A stretch of 64,000 nt of DNA from Herbinix sp. (GCA_029238935.1 JAQZBN010000008.1:1-64000); one strand, 5' to 3'. Shown: positions 1 through 8,854, counted from the first letter of the stretch. Numbers and translations are program-made. Notes: generated by a model from the letters alone, not told the origin.

Positions 1-89
1 GTTCCTCCTTTGACACCTACATCAACGAGTCGTTTTAGAATATCATTAATTAGCTCAACTTTCTTCAGGATTAAAACTAATAACTGCAT
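1..89 (-). CDS. P-II-like small regulatory protein, N-terminal fragment (cut by window edge)
   Basis: An open frame runs off the left edge, starting at an ATG at 89 and beginning MQLLVLILKKVE, then a helix with LINDILKRLVDVGVKGG. The pattern of a short hydrophobic beta strand, an amphipathic helix and a second strand ending in a glycine-rich turn is that of ferredoxin-like P-II (GlnB-related) proteins. Many clostridial genomes carry small stand-alone members of unknown partner. A GTG at 98 in the same frame is an alternative start. Only 29 residues are visible, so the assignment rests on the N-terminal pattern alone. No neighbour inside the window indicates its target. Confidence 0.5.
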   Translation of the reverse strand, partial: MQLLVLILKKVELINDILKRLVDVGVKGG

Positions 90-197
90 TTCTTTCACCC
101 ATTCTCTTAAAATATTTATTATAACATATACCCTCATACGTTGAGCTAGTCAAGATATGGTTATAGTATTCATAGCTCTATTTATTATGGGTTAACC

Positions 198-953
198 TTA
201 CATATTACCAAATAAACCATCCTTTAATACCGCTGCTGCCTCCCTAATATAATAATTAATAAATAAAATCTTATCTGTCGGAGCCGATAAACCGGTTACA
301 TTTGATAATCCCTGTTTCTTGGCTATTTGAAGTGCTCGAAAAATGTGAAATCCATTCGTGACGATAACGACACTTTCTGTATCATTCTCAATGATCTTCA
401 TGCTAAAGTGAATATTTTCATAGGTATTGGTAGATTGATCCTCTTTGAGTATCCGTTTTTCATCGATTCCTTTAGATAACAGATATTCCTTCATAGCCTC
501 TGCTTCTGTAATGTCTTCCCCTGTTCCTTGTCCACCGGATACAATGGCAATTGTCTCTGGGTTATCATTAAGATACTTCCATGCTGCATCCAAACGTTTT
601 TGTAGTGACTTACTTACTCTTGTACCTTTTACCTGAGCACCCAGAACAATCAAATATTTAGCCTCTGTATCTGGTTTCTGATTTGCATGATATAATAGAT
701 TACCCTCCAATAAGGAAAATACTACTACACCAAGTATGATACCGGTGATGACCAGACCCTTTAATAGTTTCGGAATCACAATTTCCTTCTGATCCAGATA
801 TCTTATACATATGGCTGCTAAAATACATGCAATCCCCCCCAATAACCAGAACCAAGCGAATGAGGCCTTACTACCGGCATATAATATTATCACTCCATAA
901 TAGAGCAAACAAAACGATCCTAAAATCATACTTAGAACAAATAATACGCCCAT
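198..953 (-). CDS. YdcF/SanA-family (DUF218) membrane protein
   Basis: A 251-residue protein with about three to four hydrophobic segments in the first ~90 residues, followed by a DUF218 domain (about residues 100-235). The domain contains the family pattern YLIVLGAQV near residue 100, VSGGQG near 138, an acidic EAEAM helix, STNTYEN near 178 and VVIVTNGFH near 195. DUF218 proteins (YdcF, SanA, ElyC of E. coli) are envelope-associated, and ElyC affects peptidoglycan or lipid-carrier metabolism. The biochemical reaction is not settled. The ATG at 953 has only a distant purine-rich stretch upstream. It is separated from tex by a hairpin, so it is probably its own unit. A role in envelope maintenance is inference. 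Confidence 0.8.
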   Translation of the reverse strand: MGVLFVLSMILGSFCLLYYGVIILYAGSKASFAWFWLLGGIACILAAICIRYLDQKEIVIPKLLKGLVITGIILGVVVFSLLEGNLLYHANQKPDTEAKYLIVLGAQVKGTRVSKSLQKRLDAAWKYLNDNPETIAIVSGGQGTGEDITEAEAMKEYLLSKGIDEKRILKEDQSTNTYENIHFSMKIIENDTESVVIVTNGFHIFRALQIAKKQGLSNVTGLSAPTDKILFINYYIREAAAVLKDGLFGNM

Positions 954-1156
954 TTTGAATATTATTCCCTTCCTCTTATTATGTAATTGTATCCTAGTAT
1001 CACTATAAATTATATCCCAGAAAATGTAAAGTTTTATACAAATAATTTATAACTTAATTTCCTCTACAACAAACCCAAATGATTTGGCTATCTATTATCA
1101 CAAGTATAACACTATCCTACTAACTATTTATCATGTCCATCTAGCCTTTCCATATG

Positions 1157-1210
1157 AAGAAGCCCTGGTTTAAATGGACATTAGTCCAATAAAAAAACCA
1201 GGGCTTCTTC
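1157..1210 (-). terminator. Long inverted repeat just after tex (probable terminator)
   Basis: A 16-bp perfect inverted repeat (1157-1172 with 1195-1210, core AGCCCTGG/CCAGGGCT) begins seven bases past the tex stop codon. A small inner hairpin TGGAC/GTCCA sits in the loop. There is no T-run directly after the stem on either strand, and the T-run lies in the loop as read from tex. It is therefore a stable 3' end structure rather than a textbook terminator. Confidence 0.6.
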
Positions 1211-1216
1211 TATGAC

Positions 1217-3535
1217 TTATAACTTCATTGTAAGTTGTATTCTTTTTTTAGCAACATCTACACTGAGCACCTTAACTTCCACGATATCACCAACACTAAC
1301 AACATCTAATGGATGCTTTACAAACTTTTTATCCGATAATTGGGAAATATGAACTAAACCATCTTGATGCACTCCGATATCTACAAATGCTCCAAAATCT
1401 ATGACATTTCTTACGGTACCTTTTAAGATCATTCCTTCCGTCAAATCCTTCATTTCTAAAACATCAGTACGTAGAATTGGCTTTGGCATCTCATCTCTAG
1501 GATCTCTGCCCGGTTTTTCTAATTCTTTCATAATATCTGTTAAAGTAATTTCACCAACACCTAATTCATCTGCCATTTTCCTCTTGTCTATAATCTTCTT
1601 TCCAATAGTCGTTGTATCTGTAGACGAATCAACCCCCGTGATTTCTTCCACTGCAGGTATACCTTTCGTTCCAACTGCTGCAGCCATAGCTTTACCAAAC
1701 GCTGTATCCTGGGTTTTTATCGTAATAGATGGCTTTTTCTTTTCCACCTTCTTTGGCTCCTGCTCGCTTTTCTGGCTTAAGGCTTTTGCTTGTATGCGTT
1801 TCACATCCTCTAAGGTTAACCCTAATTTATCTAATAACTTTTTCGTTGCCTCATAGGATTCTGGATGGACTCCGGTAGCATCCAACGGATTTTCTCCATC
1901 AAGAATACGCATGAAACCAGCACATTGTTCAAAGGCTTTTGGTCCTAATTTAGGAACTTTCAGCAGTTCATTGCGGTTGCGGAACCTTCCATGATCTTCA
2001 CGATACGATACAATATTCTTAGCTATTACCTTACTGATTCCAGAGATATGCTCGAGCAATGATACAGATGCTGTATTTAAATCCACACCTACCCGGTTTA
2101 CGCAGTCTTCTACTACTCCAGATAGTGATTCACTTAACTTTTTCTGATTCATATCATGCTGATATTGACCTACACCGATGGATTGCGGATCTATCTTTAC
2201 TAATTCCGCCAGCGGATCTTGTAATCTTCTGGCAATGGATGCAGCACTTCTCTGACCCACATCAAAATTCGGGAACTCTTCGGTAGCCAACTTGCTGGCA
2301 GAATAAACCGAAGCCCCAGCTTCGTTAACAATAATATATTGTAGAGGTTTCTTTATTTCTTTTAATAACTCTACGATCACCATTTCAGATTCTCTCGATG
2401 CTGTTCCATTACCTACAGAGATAAGAGAAATATTATATTTATCGATTAACTGTTTTAAAACCTTCTTTGCTTCCTCTACTTTATTCTGCGGAGCTGTTGG
2501 ATAAATAACCACTGTATCTAGGACTTTACCAGTGCTATCAACGACTGCAAGCTTACAGCCTGTTCGAAACGCAGGATCCCATCCCAGTACAACTTGTCCT
2601 GTAATTGGAGGTTGCATCAGTAATTGTTCTAAGTTCTTTCCAAATACCTTAATTGCACCATCTTCTGCTTTTTCTGTCAAATCGCTTCGAATCTCTCTCT
2701 CAATTGCAGGAGCAATTAATCTCTTATAACTATCCTCAACGGTTCTTTTTAACACCTCAGTTGTATATTTATTTTCCTTTTGAATAACCTTTGTCTCCAG
2801 GAATCGTAGTATTCTCTCTTCCGGTGCTACCACTTTAACAGTAAGAATTTTCTCACTTTCTCCTCTGTTTAAGGCTAAAACTCGATGTCCAGCCAGTTTA
2901 TCAATGGACTCCTCAAAATTATAATACATCTCATAAACGGTAACTTGCTTCTCATCTTTTGCTGTTGATATTATCTTTCCTTCTTTGACTGTAATGTCAC
3001 GGATGTAGATACGATAATCTGCTTGGTCTGATATTTCCTCAGCAATGATATCCATAGCACCTACAATAGCATCTTCTACGGAGGTTACCCCTTTCTCCTC
3101 TGACAAAAAGGCTTTTGCTTCCTCTTCTAAGGAGTGTGTAATCTCTTGTTGCTTGATTATGATTGCTAATCCATCTAATCCCTTTTCCTTTGCTATGGTC
3201 GCTCTTGTCCTTCTCTTTGGCCGATAAGGGCGGTATAAATCTTCAACCACAACCAGTGTAGTTGCAGCCAGTATTTGATGTCTCAGCTCTTCGGTCAGTT
3301 TTCCTTGTTCTTCAATGCTGCTAATTACTTGCGCTTTTTTCTCTTCCAGATTTCTTAAATATTGTAATCGCTCATGAAGATCTCTTAACTGCTCATCATT
3401 TAATGATCCTGTTACTTCTTTTCGATATCTTGCAATGAATGGAATGGTGTTCCCTTCATCAATTAATTTTACTGCAGCTTCTACTTGTTCAATACGAACT
3501 CCAAGTTCATCCCTTAACTGTTTTATAATATCCAT
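1217..3535 (-). CDS. tex: Tex-family S1 RNA-binding protein
   Basis: The start is taken at the ATG at 3535 (MDIIKQLRDELG), preceded by TAAGGAG with good spacing. A longer frame to 3580 has no ribosome site. The 772-residue product has the Tex order: N-terminal helical Tex domain (1-190), a YqgF/RNase H-like domain starting at GWDPAFRTGCK (about 320-450), a helix-hairpin-helix pair (about 480-570, ISGISKVIAKNIV), a lysine-rich linker, and a C-terminal S1 domain (last ~70 residues, GAFVDIGVHQDGLVHIS). Tex (YhgF) proteins bind RNA and are linked to transcription and toxin expression control. The nuclease activity of the YqgF domain is unproven. The length is normal for the family. It is the only gene before the hairpin at 1157-1210. 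Confidence 0.93.
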   Translation of the reverse strand: MDIIKQLRDELGVRIEQVEAAVKLIDEGNTIPFIARYRKEVTGSLNDEQLRDLHERLQYLRNLEEKKAQVISSIEEQGKLTEELRHQILAATTLVVVEDLYRPYRPKRRTRATIAKEKGLDGLAIIIKQQEITHSLEEEAKAFLSEEKGVTSVEDAIVGAMDIIAEEISDQADYRIYIRDITVKEGKIISTAKDEKQVTVYEMYYNFEESIDKLAGHRVLALNRGESEKILTVKVVAPEERILRFLETKVIQKENKYTTEVLKRTVEDSYKRLIAPAIEREIRSDLTEKAEDGAIKVFGKNLEQLLMQPPITGQVVLGWDPAFRTGCKLAVVDSTGKVLDTVVIYPTAPQNKVEEAKKVLKQLIDKYNISLISVGNGTASRESEMVIVELLKEIKKPLQYIIVNEAGASVYSASKLATEEFPNFDVGQRSAASIARRLQDPLAELVKIDPQSIGVGQYQHDMNQKKLSESLSGVVEDCVNRVGVDLNTASVSLLEHISGISKVIAKNIVSYREDHGRFRNRNELLKVPKLGPKAFEQCAGFMRILDGENPLDATGVHPESYEATKKLLDKLGLTLEDVKRIQAKALSQKSEQEPKKVEKKKPSITIKTQDTAFGKAMAAAVGTKGIPAVEEITGVDSSTDTTTIGKKIIDKRKMADELGVGEITLTDIMKELEKPGRDPRDEMPKPILRTDVLEMKDLTEGMILKGTVRNVIDFGAFVDIGVHQDGLVHISQLSDKKFVKHPLDVVSVGDIVEVKVLSVDVAKKRIQLTMKL

Positions 3536-3620
3536 ATTAGTACTCCTTATTATAAAAAACTGAATAATAATTCTAATCATACCATTTCAAGGATGGAAAA
3601 GCAATGGGCACCCAAAACAA

Positions 3621-3667
3621 AAGAGTGTTCCAAAGGTATTGATATTCTTACCTTATGAAACACTCTT
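3621..3667 (-). terminator. Terminator-like hairpin 3' of the lysC repeat array
   Basis: AAGAGTGTT (3621-3629) pairs with AACACTCTT (3659-3667), with an inner AAGGTA/TACCTT stem. Read leftward from lysC, the stem is followed by TTGTTTTGG. It would end a lysC transcript about 360 nt after the stop codon, so the AT-rich array would be transcribed as 3' untranslated sequence. Confidence 0.65.
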
Positions 3668-3704
3668 ATATACATCTATGGTCTTTCTAAATTATATCCT
3701 TATA

Positions 3705-4020
3705 GATTATGCTCTTTATAATTTGTATTAATTATAAAATTATGCCTTTATAAATTGTACTCATTATAAATCATGCCCTTATTAATTATACTCTTAATAA
3801 TAAATTGTACTTATTATAAATATGCCCTTATTAATTATACTCTTAATAATAAATTGTACTTATTATTAAATATGCACTTATAAATTACACTTAATAATAA
3901 ATTATACTTATTATAAAATATGCACTTACAAAGAATACTTTTATAAATTATTTACTTTATCAATTTTGTTATATAAATTATGCCTATTATAAATTATACT
4001 TTTATTCATTATACGCTTTA
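3705..4020. repeat. Degenerate ~49-nt AT-rich tandem array
   Basis: The region between lysC and its distal hairpin is built almost only of A and T with sparse C and G. Blocks beginning ATGCCC or ATGCAC followed by TTATTAATTATACT and TAATAATAAATTGTACTTATTATAAAT start at about 3773, 3822, 3872 and 3920 (spacings 49, 50, 48). The copies at 3773 and 3822 are nearly identical for their whole length. Shorter and more decayed units flank these (from about 3705 and up to 4020). No open frame is plausible. The 494-nt gap between tex and lysC holds only this array and the hairpin at 3621-3667. Confidence 0.75.
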
Positions 4021-4029
4021 TAAACTTTA

Positions 4030-5238
4030 TTAGGACAATAAGAACTTCTCATGAACTGCATTCATAGCCTTCTCTACATGAGCTTCATCAATTAAAACAG
4101 TTACTCTAATTTCAGAAGTAGAGATCATCTTAATGTTAACTCCGACATCATAGAGAGCCTCAAACATTTTTGCAGCTACACCAGCATTGGACATCATTCC
4201 TGCACCAACGATGGATACCTTAGCTACTTCTCTTTCCACATCGATCTTCTCACATTTTAAGCTTCCTTGGCGATGAGATTCTAAAATAGATACAGCCTGA
4301 TCCAGATCATCTTCTTTTACTGTAAAGCTAATATCTTTGGTTCCATCTCTTCCAACAGACTGAAGAATTATATCAACATTAACATCATGCTTTGCTAAAT
4401 GATTAAATAATTTAAAAGCCACTCCAGGCTGATCTTCTAATCCAATTACTGCGATACGTGCTGTATTCTTATCAGCAGCTACGCCGCTTACGAGCATTTT
4501 CTCCATTTTAACTTCCTCCTTGACTACAGTACCTTCTGTTGTATTTAAACTGGAACGAACGACTAATTGAACACCATATTTTTTTGCCATTTCCACAGAA
4601 CGATTATGAAGAACGCCTGCACCAAGTGAAGCCAGTTCTAGCATTTCATCATAGGTGATTTCGTCTAACTTCTTTGCATCTTTTACAATTCTCGGATCTG
4701 CAGTAAATACGCCATCAACATCGGTATAAATTTCACAAGCATCTGCATGAAGCGCAGCTGCCAAAGCGACTGCTGTTGTATCAGAGCCACCTCTGCCCAG
4801 TGTTGTATAATCATCGAATTTATTTACACCTTGGAAACCGGTGATAATAACAATTCTCTTATTTTGTAATTCATTACGAATTCTTTCAGTGTCAATTCTT
4901 TTTAGTCTTGCATTTCCATAAACAGATGTGGTATGCATTGCAACCTGATATGCATTCAAGGATACTGCAGGTACACCCAGGGAATCCATAGCCATTGCCA
5001 TAAGAGATACTGATATTTGCTCTCCTGTTGTAAGGAGCATATCAATTTCTCTTTTTGATGCATTCGGATTAATATCTCTTGCCTGTGCCAAAAGCACGTC
5101 GGTCTGTTTTCCCATAGCGGACAAAACTACAACTACTTCATTGCCTTTTTTGTAATCCTCGATACATCTTCTGGCAACATTAAAAATTCTCTCTTTGTCG
5201 GCAACGGATGTGCCACCGAATTTCTTTACTATTAACAT
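4030..5238 (-). CDS. lysC: Aspartate kinase
   Basis: A 402-residue protein of normal length for monofunctional aspartokinase. It catalyses ATP-dependent phosphorylation of L-aspartate, the first step to lysine, threonine, methionine and diaminopimelate. It opens with the nucleotide-binding KFGGTSVAD (residues 6-14), has TLGRGGSDTTAVALA near residue 146 (substrate site), TDVDGVFTADPR near 172, and two ACT domains (about 265-402) that normally bind lysine and/or threonine as feedback effectors. It is the last gene of a four-gene unit with an ACT protein, homoserine dehydrogenase and an ApgM-type protein. A 96-nt gap separates it from the latter. The start ATG is preceded by AGGAGGCAGCT. Its effector cannot be told from sequence alone. 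Confidence 0.95.
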   Translation of the reverse strand: MLIVKKFGGTSVADKERIFNVARRCIEDYKKGNEVVVVLSAMGKQTDVLLAQARDINPNASKREIDMLLTTGEQISVSLMAMAMDSLGVPAVSLNAYQVAMHTTSVYGNARLKRIDTERIRNELQNKRIVIITGFQGVNKFDDYTTLGRGGSDTTAVALAAALHADACEIYTDVDGVFTADPRIVKDAKKLDEITYDEMLELASLGAGVLHNRSVEMAKKYGVQLVVRSSLNTTEGTVVKEEVKMEKMLVSGVAADKNTARIAVIGLEDQPGVAFKLFNHLAKHDVNVDIILQSVGRDGTKDISFTVKEDDLDQAVSILESHRQGSLKCEKIDVEREVAKVSIVGAGMMSNAGVAAKMFEALYDVGVNIKMISTSEIRVTVLIDEAHVEKAMNAVHEKFLLS

Positions 5239-5334
5239 AGCTGCCTCCTACTATCTCAGTTTTTAGCTCACAGCCTCTTCCTCTGTGATTTTATTTCAAC
5301 TCAACATTTTTGATAAAGTCAAGCTGTTTGCTTT

Positions 5335-6537
5335 TTACAGTTCAAATAATCTGTCAATAACAGTATATCCTTCTTTTATCACATTGCCACTTAATTTAGC
5401 TTCATCTTCATTATAAAGCCAATTATTCTTTTGTTCCTTTGTACTATCATAGAGTAAATACGGAACCGGATCACTGGTATGGGTTCTGCACCAAATTGGA
5501 GTGGGATGATCTGGCATAACAAGCATTCGATAATTTGCTTTCGCTTTCTCCATTTCCTCCATTACTATTTTAATTACTCTTTGATCCAAGTACTCTATCG
5601 CTTTTACTTTGTTTGCGACATTTCCCTGATGACCCATTTCATCCGGTGCTTCCACATGGATATAAACAAAATCATAATCATCTTCTAACAGTACTTTTAC
5701 TGCAGCCACTGCTTTGCCTTCATAATTGGTATGTAACGTTCCGTCCGCTCCGGCTACTTCTATGACCTTCATATCTGCACCTACAGCGATTCCTTTTAGC
5801 AAATCTACCGCAGATATCATAGCTCCTCTTTTATGAGTCTTGGTTTCAAAGGATGTCAAAGCCGGTCTTGTACCTGCCCCCCAGAACCAAATGGAATTCG
5901 CCTTGTTTAATCCCTTGGCTTTTCGGTCCTCATTGATCGGATGATTGTTCAAAATATCATAACTTCGCTTCATCATCTCCCTTAACGCTGTATCTTCCGG
6001 AAGATAAACGCCTATGATTTTACCTAAGATATCGTGGGGTTGAGCTAGATCCACCACATTGCCTTGATCCCAAATCGTTAGGTGTCGGTAACTCGTACCT
6101 ACATAAAATTTATAGCAGTTATTCTCTAATTCTTTTCGAACCGCTTCAATCAGAATTCTAGCGTCTTCCGTAGAAATTTCACTGGAACTATGATCTAATA
6201 TCGCTTTTTCTTCATATGGTTTATCATCATCGGATAAGGTTACAAGATTGCAACGAATAGCAATATCAGTATCCTTCATGTCTACACCAATGCTCAGGGC
6301 TTCCAGTGGAGATCGTCCGGTATAAAAATTTCTTGGATTATAACCAAGAACCGCTAAGTTAGCTGTATCGCTACCCGGTTTCATGCCGGTTGGAATTGTA
6401 TGGACCAAACCTAACTCTGATTTTTTTACTACTAGATCCATCTGTGGCGTTTTTGCTGCCTTTAAAGGGGTCTGCATCTCTAATTGCTCCAGAGGTTCGT
6501 CTGACATTCCGTCCCCTAGTACAACAATGTACTTCAT
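5335..6537 (-). CDS. ApgM-type phosphoglycerate mutase family protein, proposed homoserine kinase
   Basis: A 400-residue member of the alkaline-phosphatase-superfamily ApgM group (archaeal-type cofactor-independent phosphoglycerate mutase). Visible family features are GDGMSDEPLE at residues 8-17 (metal ligands), PGSDTANLAVLGYNP near 54-68 (with the phosphorylated serine position), GRSPLEALSIG near 73, and the C-terminal metal ligands MPDHPTPIW and RTHTSDPVP near 343-360. A bacterial subgroup encoded between threonine-pathway genes has been proposed to act as a non-orthologous homoserine kinase. Here the gene lies between hom and lysC, with 32 nt after hom, and no ThrB-type (GHMP) kinase is in the window. 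The family call is firm. The homoserine kinase role is inference from context, and phosphoglycerate mutase remains possible. Confidence 0.85.
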   Translation of the reverse strand: MKYIVVLGDGMSDEPLEQLEMQTPLKAAKTPQMDLVVKKSELGLVHTIPTGMKPGSDTANLAVLGYNPRNFYTGRSPLEALSIGVDMKDTDIAIRCNLVTLSDDDKPYEEKAILDHSSSEISTEDARILIEAVRKELENNCYKFYVGTSYRHLTIWDQGNVVDLAQPHDILGKIIGVYLPEDTALREMMKRSYDILNNHPINEDRKAKGLNKANSIWFWGAGTRPALTSFETKTHKRGAMISAVDLLKGIAVGADMKVIEVAGADGTLHTNYEGKAVAAVKVLLEDDYDFVYIHVEAPDEMGHQGNVANKVKAIEYLDQRVIKIVMEEMEKAKANYRMLVMPDHPTPIWCRTHTSDPVPYLLYDSTKEQKNNWLYNEDEAKLSGNVIKEGYTVIDRLFEL

Positions 6538-6569
6538 TTTATCATTCCCTTTCTTCCATTACCTCTTTA

Positions 6570-7781
6570 TTAAAATCGTACTCGTATGGCATTAAGTACT
6601 TGAAGGTTTTCTTTTTTCTGGTTAAACTGTTCTTCTGACTGCATTGATGTAATAAATGCATACTCATCTAAGATGGTATCTACAATAACCTCTTCTACTT
6701 CACCAAATAATTGTTGTACCAAATCTTTGATATTCTCTTGCTTTACTACTCTAACAAAGAAACGATGCTTTACTTTATTTACATCCGTAAGTTCTAATTT
6801 CTTACTGCTCCAAATCGTCCATATATTTTTTTCAAGGTGCTTAGCTGCATCCACGATATCTGCCACTACTGCACTGGCTGTCGGAAGCTTCCCTGCACCG
6901 CTTCCATAAAACATAACATCACCAATTACATTACCTCTGACAAAGATACCATTAAAGACATCATTGACACTGTATAACGGATGATTTGCTTTAATTAATA
7001 CTGGAGCTACCATTGCATATACTTTATTATCCTCTTTTATGCTCGATGCAAATAACTTTATTCTTGCTCCCATGGATTTTGCATAACAGATATCATTGTA
7101 GGTTATCTTCGAAATCCCTTCGGTATAGATATCCTCAAAATCAACCTGCATACCAAATGCCAGCGAAGATAAAATTGCAATTTTTCTGCAAGCATCATAT
7201 CCTTCGATATCCGCTGCAGGGTTTCGTTCTGCATAGCCTTTTTCCTGCGCATATTTTAAGGCAGTATTAAAATCCAGCCCTTCATCACTCATCTTAGATA
7301 AAATGTAATTCGTAGTTCCATTGAGAATACCTGTAATCTCCACGATCTCATCGGCAGTTAAGGATTGATTTAAGGGACGGATAATCGGAATGCCACCACC
7401 TACGCTTGCTTCAAACAAGAAGTTTAACCCTCTCTCTTTTGCCATATCAAGCAATTGTGCTCCGTGCTTTGCTACCAGCTCCTTATTGGAGGTACATACA
7501 CTTTTTCCCCTTAATAAAGATTCTTTTACAAAGGTATAAGCTGGCTCTACACCACCCATTACCTCCACAACAATTTGAACTTCGGGATCATTTAATATAA
7601 TATCTATATCATGAACCAGTTTTTCCATAATCGGATCTCCGGGAAACTCTCTTAAGTCAAGGACATATTTAATGTTAATTTTTTCTCCGGCTCTCTTCTT
7701 GATACTTTCACCATTCGTATTTAATACTTCGACTACACCGGAGCCAATGGTGCCGTATCCCAAAACTGCAATATTAATCAT
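6570..7781 (-). CDS. hom: Homoserine dehydrogenase
   Basis: A 403-residue homoserine dehydrogenase that reduces aspartate semialdehyde to homoserine with NAD(P)H. The N-terminal Rossmann motif is GYGTIGSGV (8-16). The catalytic domain has SVGGGIPIIRPL near 140, GILNGTTNYILSKM near 163 and NPAADIEGYDACRK near 200. The last ~80 residues form an ACT domain, the usual threonine feedback site. It sits 100 nt after the upstream ACT protein and 32 nt before the ApgM-type gene, so it is almost certainly cotranscribed with both. The length is slightly below the common 420-430. Confidence 0.94.
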   Translation of the reverse strand: MINIAVLGYGTIGSGVVEVLNTNGESIKKRAGEKINIKYVLDLREFPGDPIMEKLVHDIDIILNDPEVQIVVEVMGGVEPAYTFVKESLLRGKSVCTSNKELVAKHGAQLLDMAKERGLNFLFEASVGGGIPIIRPLNQSLTADEIVEITGILNGTTNYILSKMSDEGLDFNTALKYAQEKGYAERNPAADIEGYDACRKIAILSSLAFGMQVDFEDIYTEGISKITYNDICYAKSMGARIKLFASSIKEDNKVYAMVAPVLIKANHPLYSVNDVFNGIFVRGNVIGDVMFYGSGAGKLPTASAVVADIVDAAKHLEKNIWTIWSSKKLELTDVNKVKHRFFVRVVKQENIKDLVQQLFGEVEEVIVDTILDEYAFITSMQSEEQFNQKKENLQVLNAIRVRF

Positions 7782-7881
7782 AACTGATCCTCCATTCGAT
7801 GTTCATTTATATCTTTAAGAACAAACCGGTCATACAACAACCATTTGTCATGAATTATCATTTATATAGTATAATAATTTC

Positions 7882-8322
7882 TTATTCCCTAGAAACAATT
7901 TTTACGTAATGAATTCCATCCATAGTTTCAATGGAATCTATTAAATTTGAAATACTCATAGTCTGAGGTAAAATCTCTATGCTGAGTGTAATCAGAGCAA
8001 TACCATTGACCGGAATACTCTGATGAATGGTGAGAATATTAGCCTCGCCTTTTGCAACCTGATTTAAGACTTTGGATAAAAGACCCGGTTTGTCATCAAT
8101 CTGCAGCATAAAGGTTATCGTTTTTCCTCTGGTACTTTCATAAAAGGGAAAGATGTCATCACGATACTTATAAAAAGAACTTCTACTGATATCTACAGCA
8201 TCAGCAGCTTCCTGAACCGTCATCACTCGTTCTGAATCAAGTAGACGCTTCGCCTCTACTACTTTAAGCAAAACCTCCGGAACTGCTTTTTTTTTCACAA
8301 TAAAATATTGATCTCCGTTCAT
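7882..8322 (-). CDS. UPF0735-type ACT domain protein (PheB-like)
   Basis: The start is placed at the ATG at 8322 (MNGDQYFIVKKKAVP) because AAGGAG lies five bases upstream. A longer frame to 8352 lacks a site. The 146-residue protein has an N-terminal helical part with a helix-turn-helix-like stretch (TVQEAADAVDISRSSFYKY, about 32-50) and a C-terminal ACT domain (about 70-146; GLLSKVLNQVAKGEANILTI). Such proteins sit next to hom/thr genes in many Firmicutes and are presumed amino-acid-responsive regulators. It is first in the hom-apgM-lysC unit. Direct DNA binding is plausible but not shown. Confidence 0.85.
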   Translation of the reverse strand: MNGDQYFIVKKKAVPEVLLKVVEAKRLLDSERVMTVQEAADAVDISRSSFYKYRDDIFPFYESTRGKTITFMLQIDDKPGLLSKVLNQVAKGEANILTIHQSIPVNGIALITLSIEILPQTMSISNLIDSIETMDGIHYVKIVSRE

Positions 8323-8373
8323 GCATACTCCTTCTGCAGTAAACTGCAACATGCCATATCCTCACATAATCTT

Positions 8374-8402
8374 ATTGTATGTATTGCAAATACAATTGTC
8401 TT
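8374..8402 (-). promoter_or_regulatory. Candidate promoter of the ACT-hom-lysC unit with palindromic operator in the spacer
   Basis: Read leftward, AAGACA (8402-8397) and TACAAT (8379-8374) are separated by 17 nt, about 50 nt before the ACT-protein start. The spacer contains the perfect odd palindrome TGTATT-GCA-AATACA (8380-8394), placed where a repressor would block RNA polymerase. The -35 matches the consensus at only four of six positions. No T-box or other leader is apparent. Confidence 0.4.
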
Positions 8403-8734
8403 TCTTGGAGAGATATGTTACCACATATTTTTACATAATGCAACTACTATTTTCATTTAAATTATTACTAACATGTAAAATACTATTTATGATACGATGG
8501 ATATAAACTAGCTTTTGAGGTGCCAATGATTAAACCAAGACTTATATAGGGCATTTTATTTTAAATTTAATGAGATCATTAAATTTTTTTTCATTGTTAT
8601 ACTTCTTATTTTATATCATTATGTTATAACGATACGTGGAATATAGTATCTTTTAACAAATAATTCATTTCTAATAATGCAAAGGTCCGAAAAGACATTC
8701 TGTTATTAAAAATATTAATTTCTTATGCAACACA

Positions 8735-8837
8735 AAATGAGTTTGCCCTAAGCTCCCATTATATCTCAATCTCAGATAAGTCTCAAGTGACTATCATTCA
8801 TGTTAATGTTAGAAGTTTAATTAGGACAAACTCATTT
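8735..8837 (-). terminator. Long-range inverted repeat 3' of the amino acid importer operon
   Basis: AAATGAGTTTGCCCTAA (8735-8751) and TTAGGACAAACTCATTT (8821-8837) pair over 17 positions with one G-U wobble, enclosing about 69 nt. It starts 17 nt after the ATPase stop codon. The following bases read leftward, TGTGTTGC, are not a strong T-run, so termination is likely but not certain. The rest of the 532-nt gap to 8322 contains only AT-rich sequence and the candidate promoter. Confidence 0.5.
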
Positions 8838-8854
8838 CCTATCTATGCTAGCTG

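Noticed and set aside
1401-1856. A 151-codon + strand frame
   Set aside because: It lies wholly antisense to the S1/linker part of tex and has no homology pattern or ribosome site.
3705-4020. CRISPR array
   Set aside because: The units are head-to-tail without unique spacers, nearly pure A/T, and no cas genes are present.
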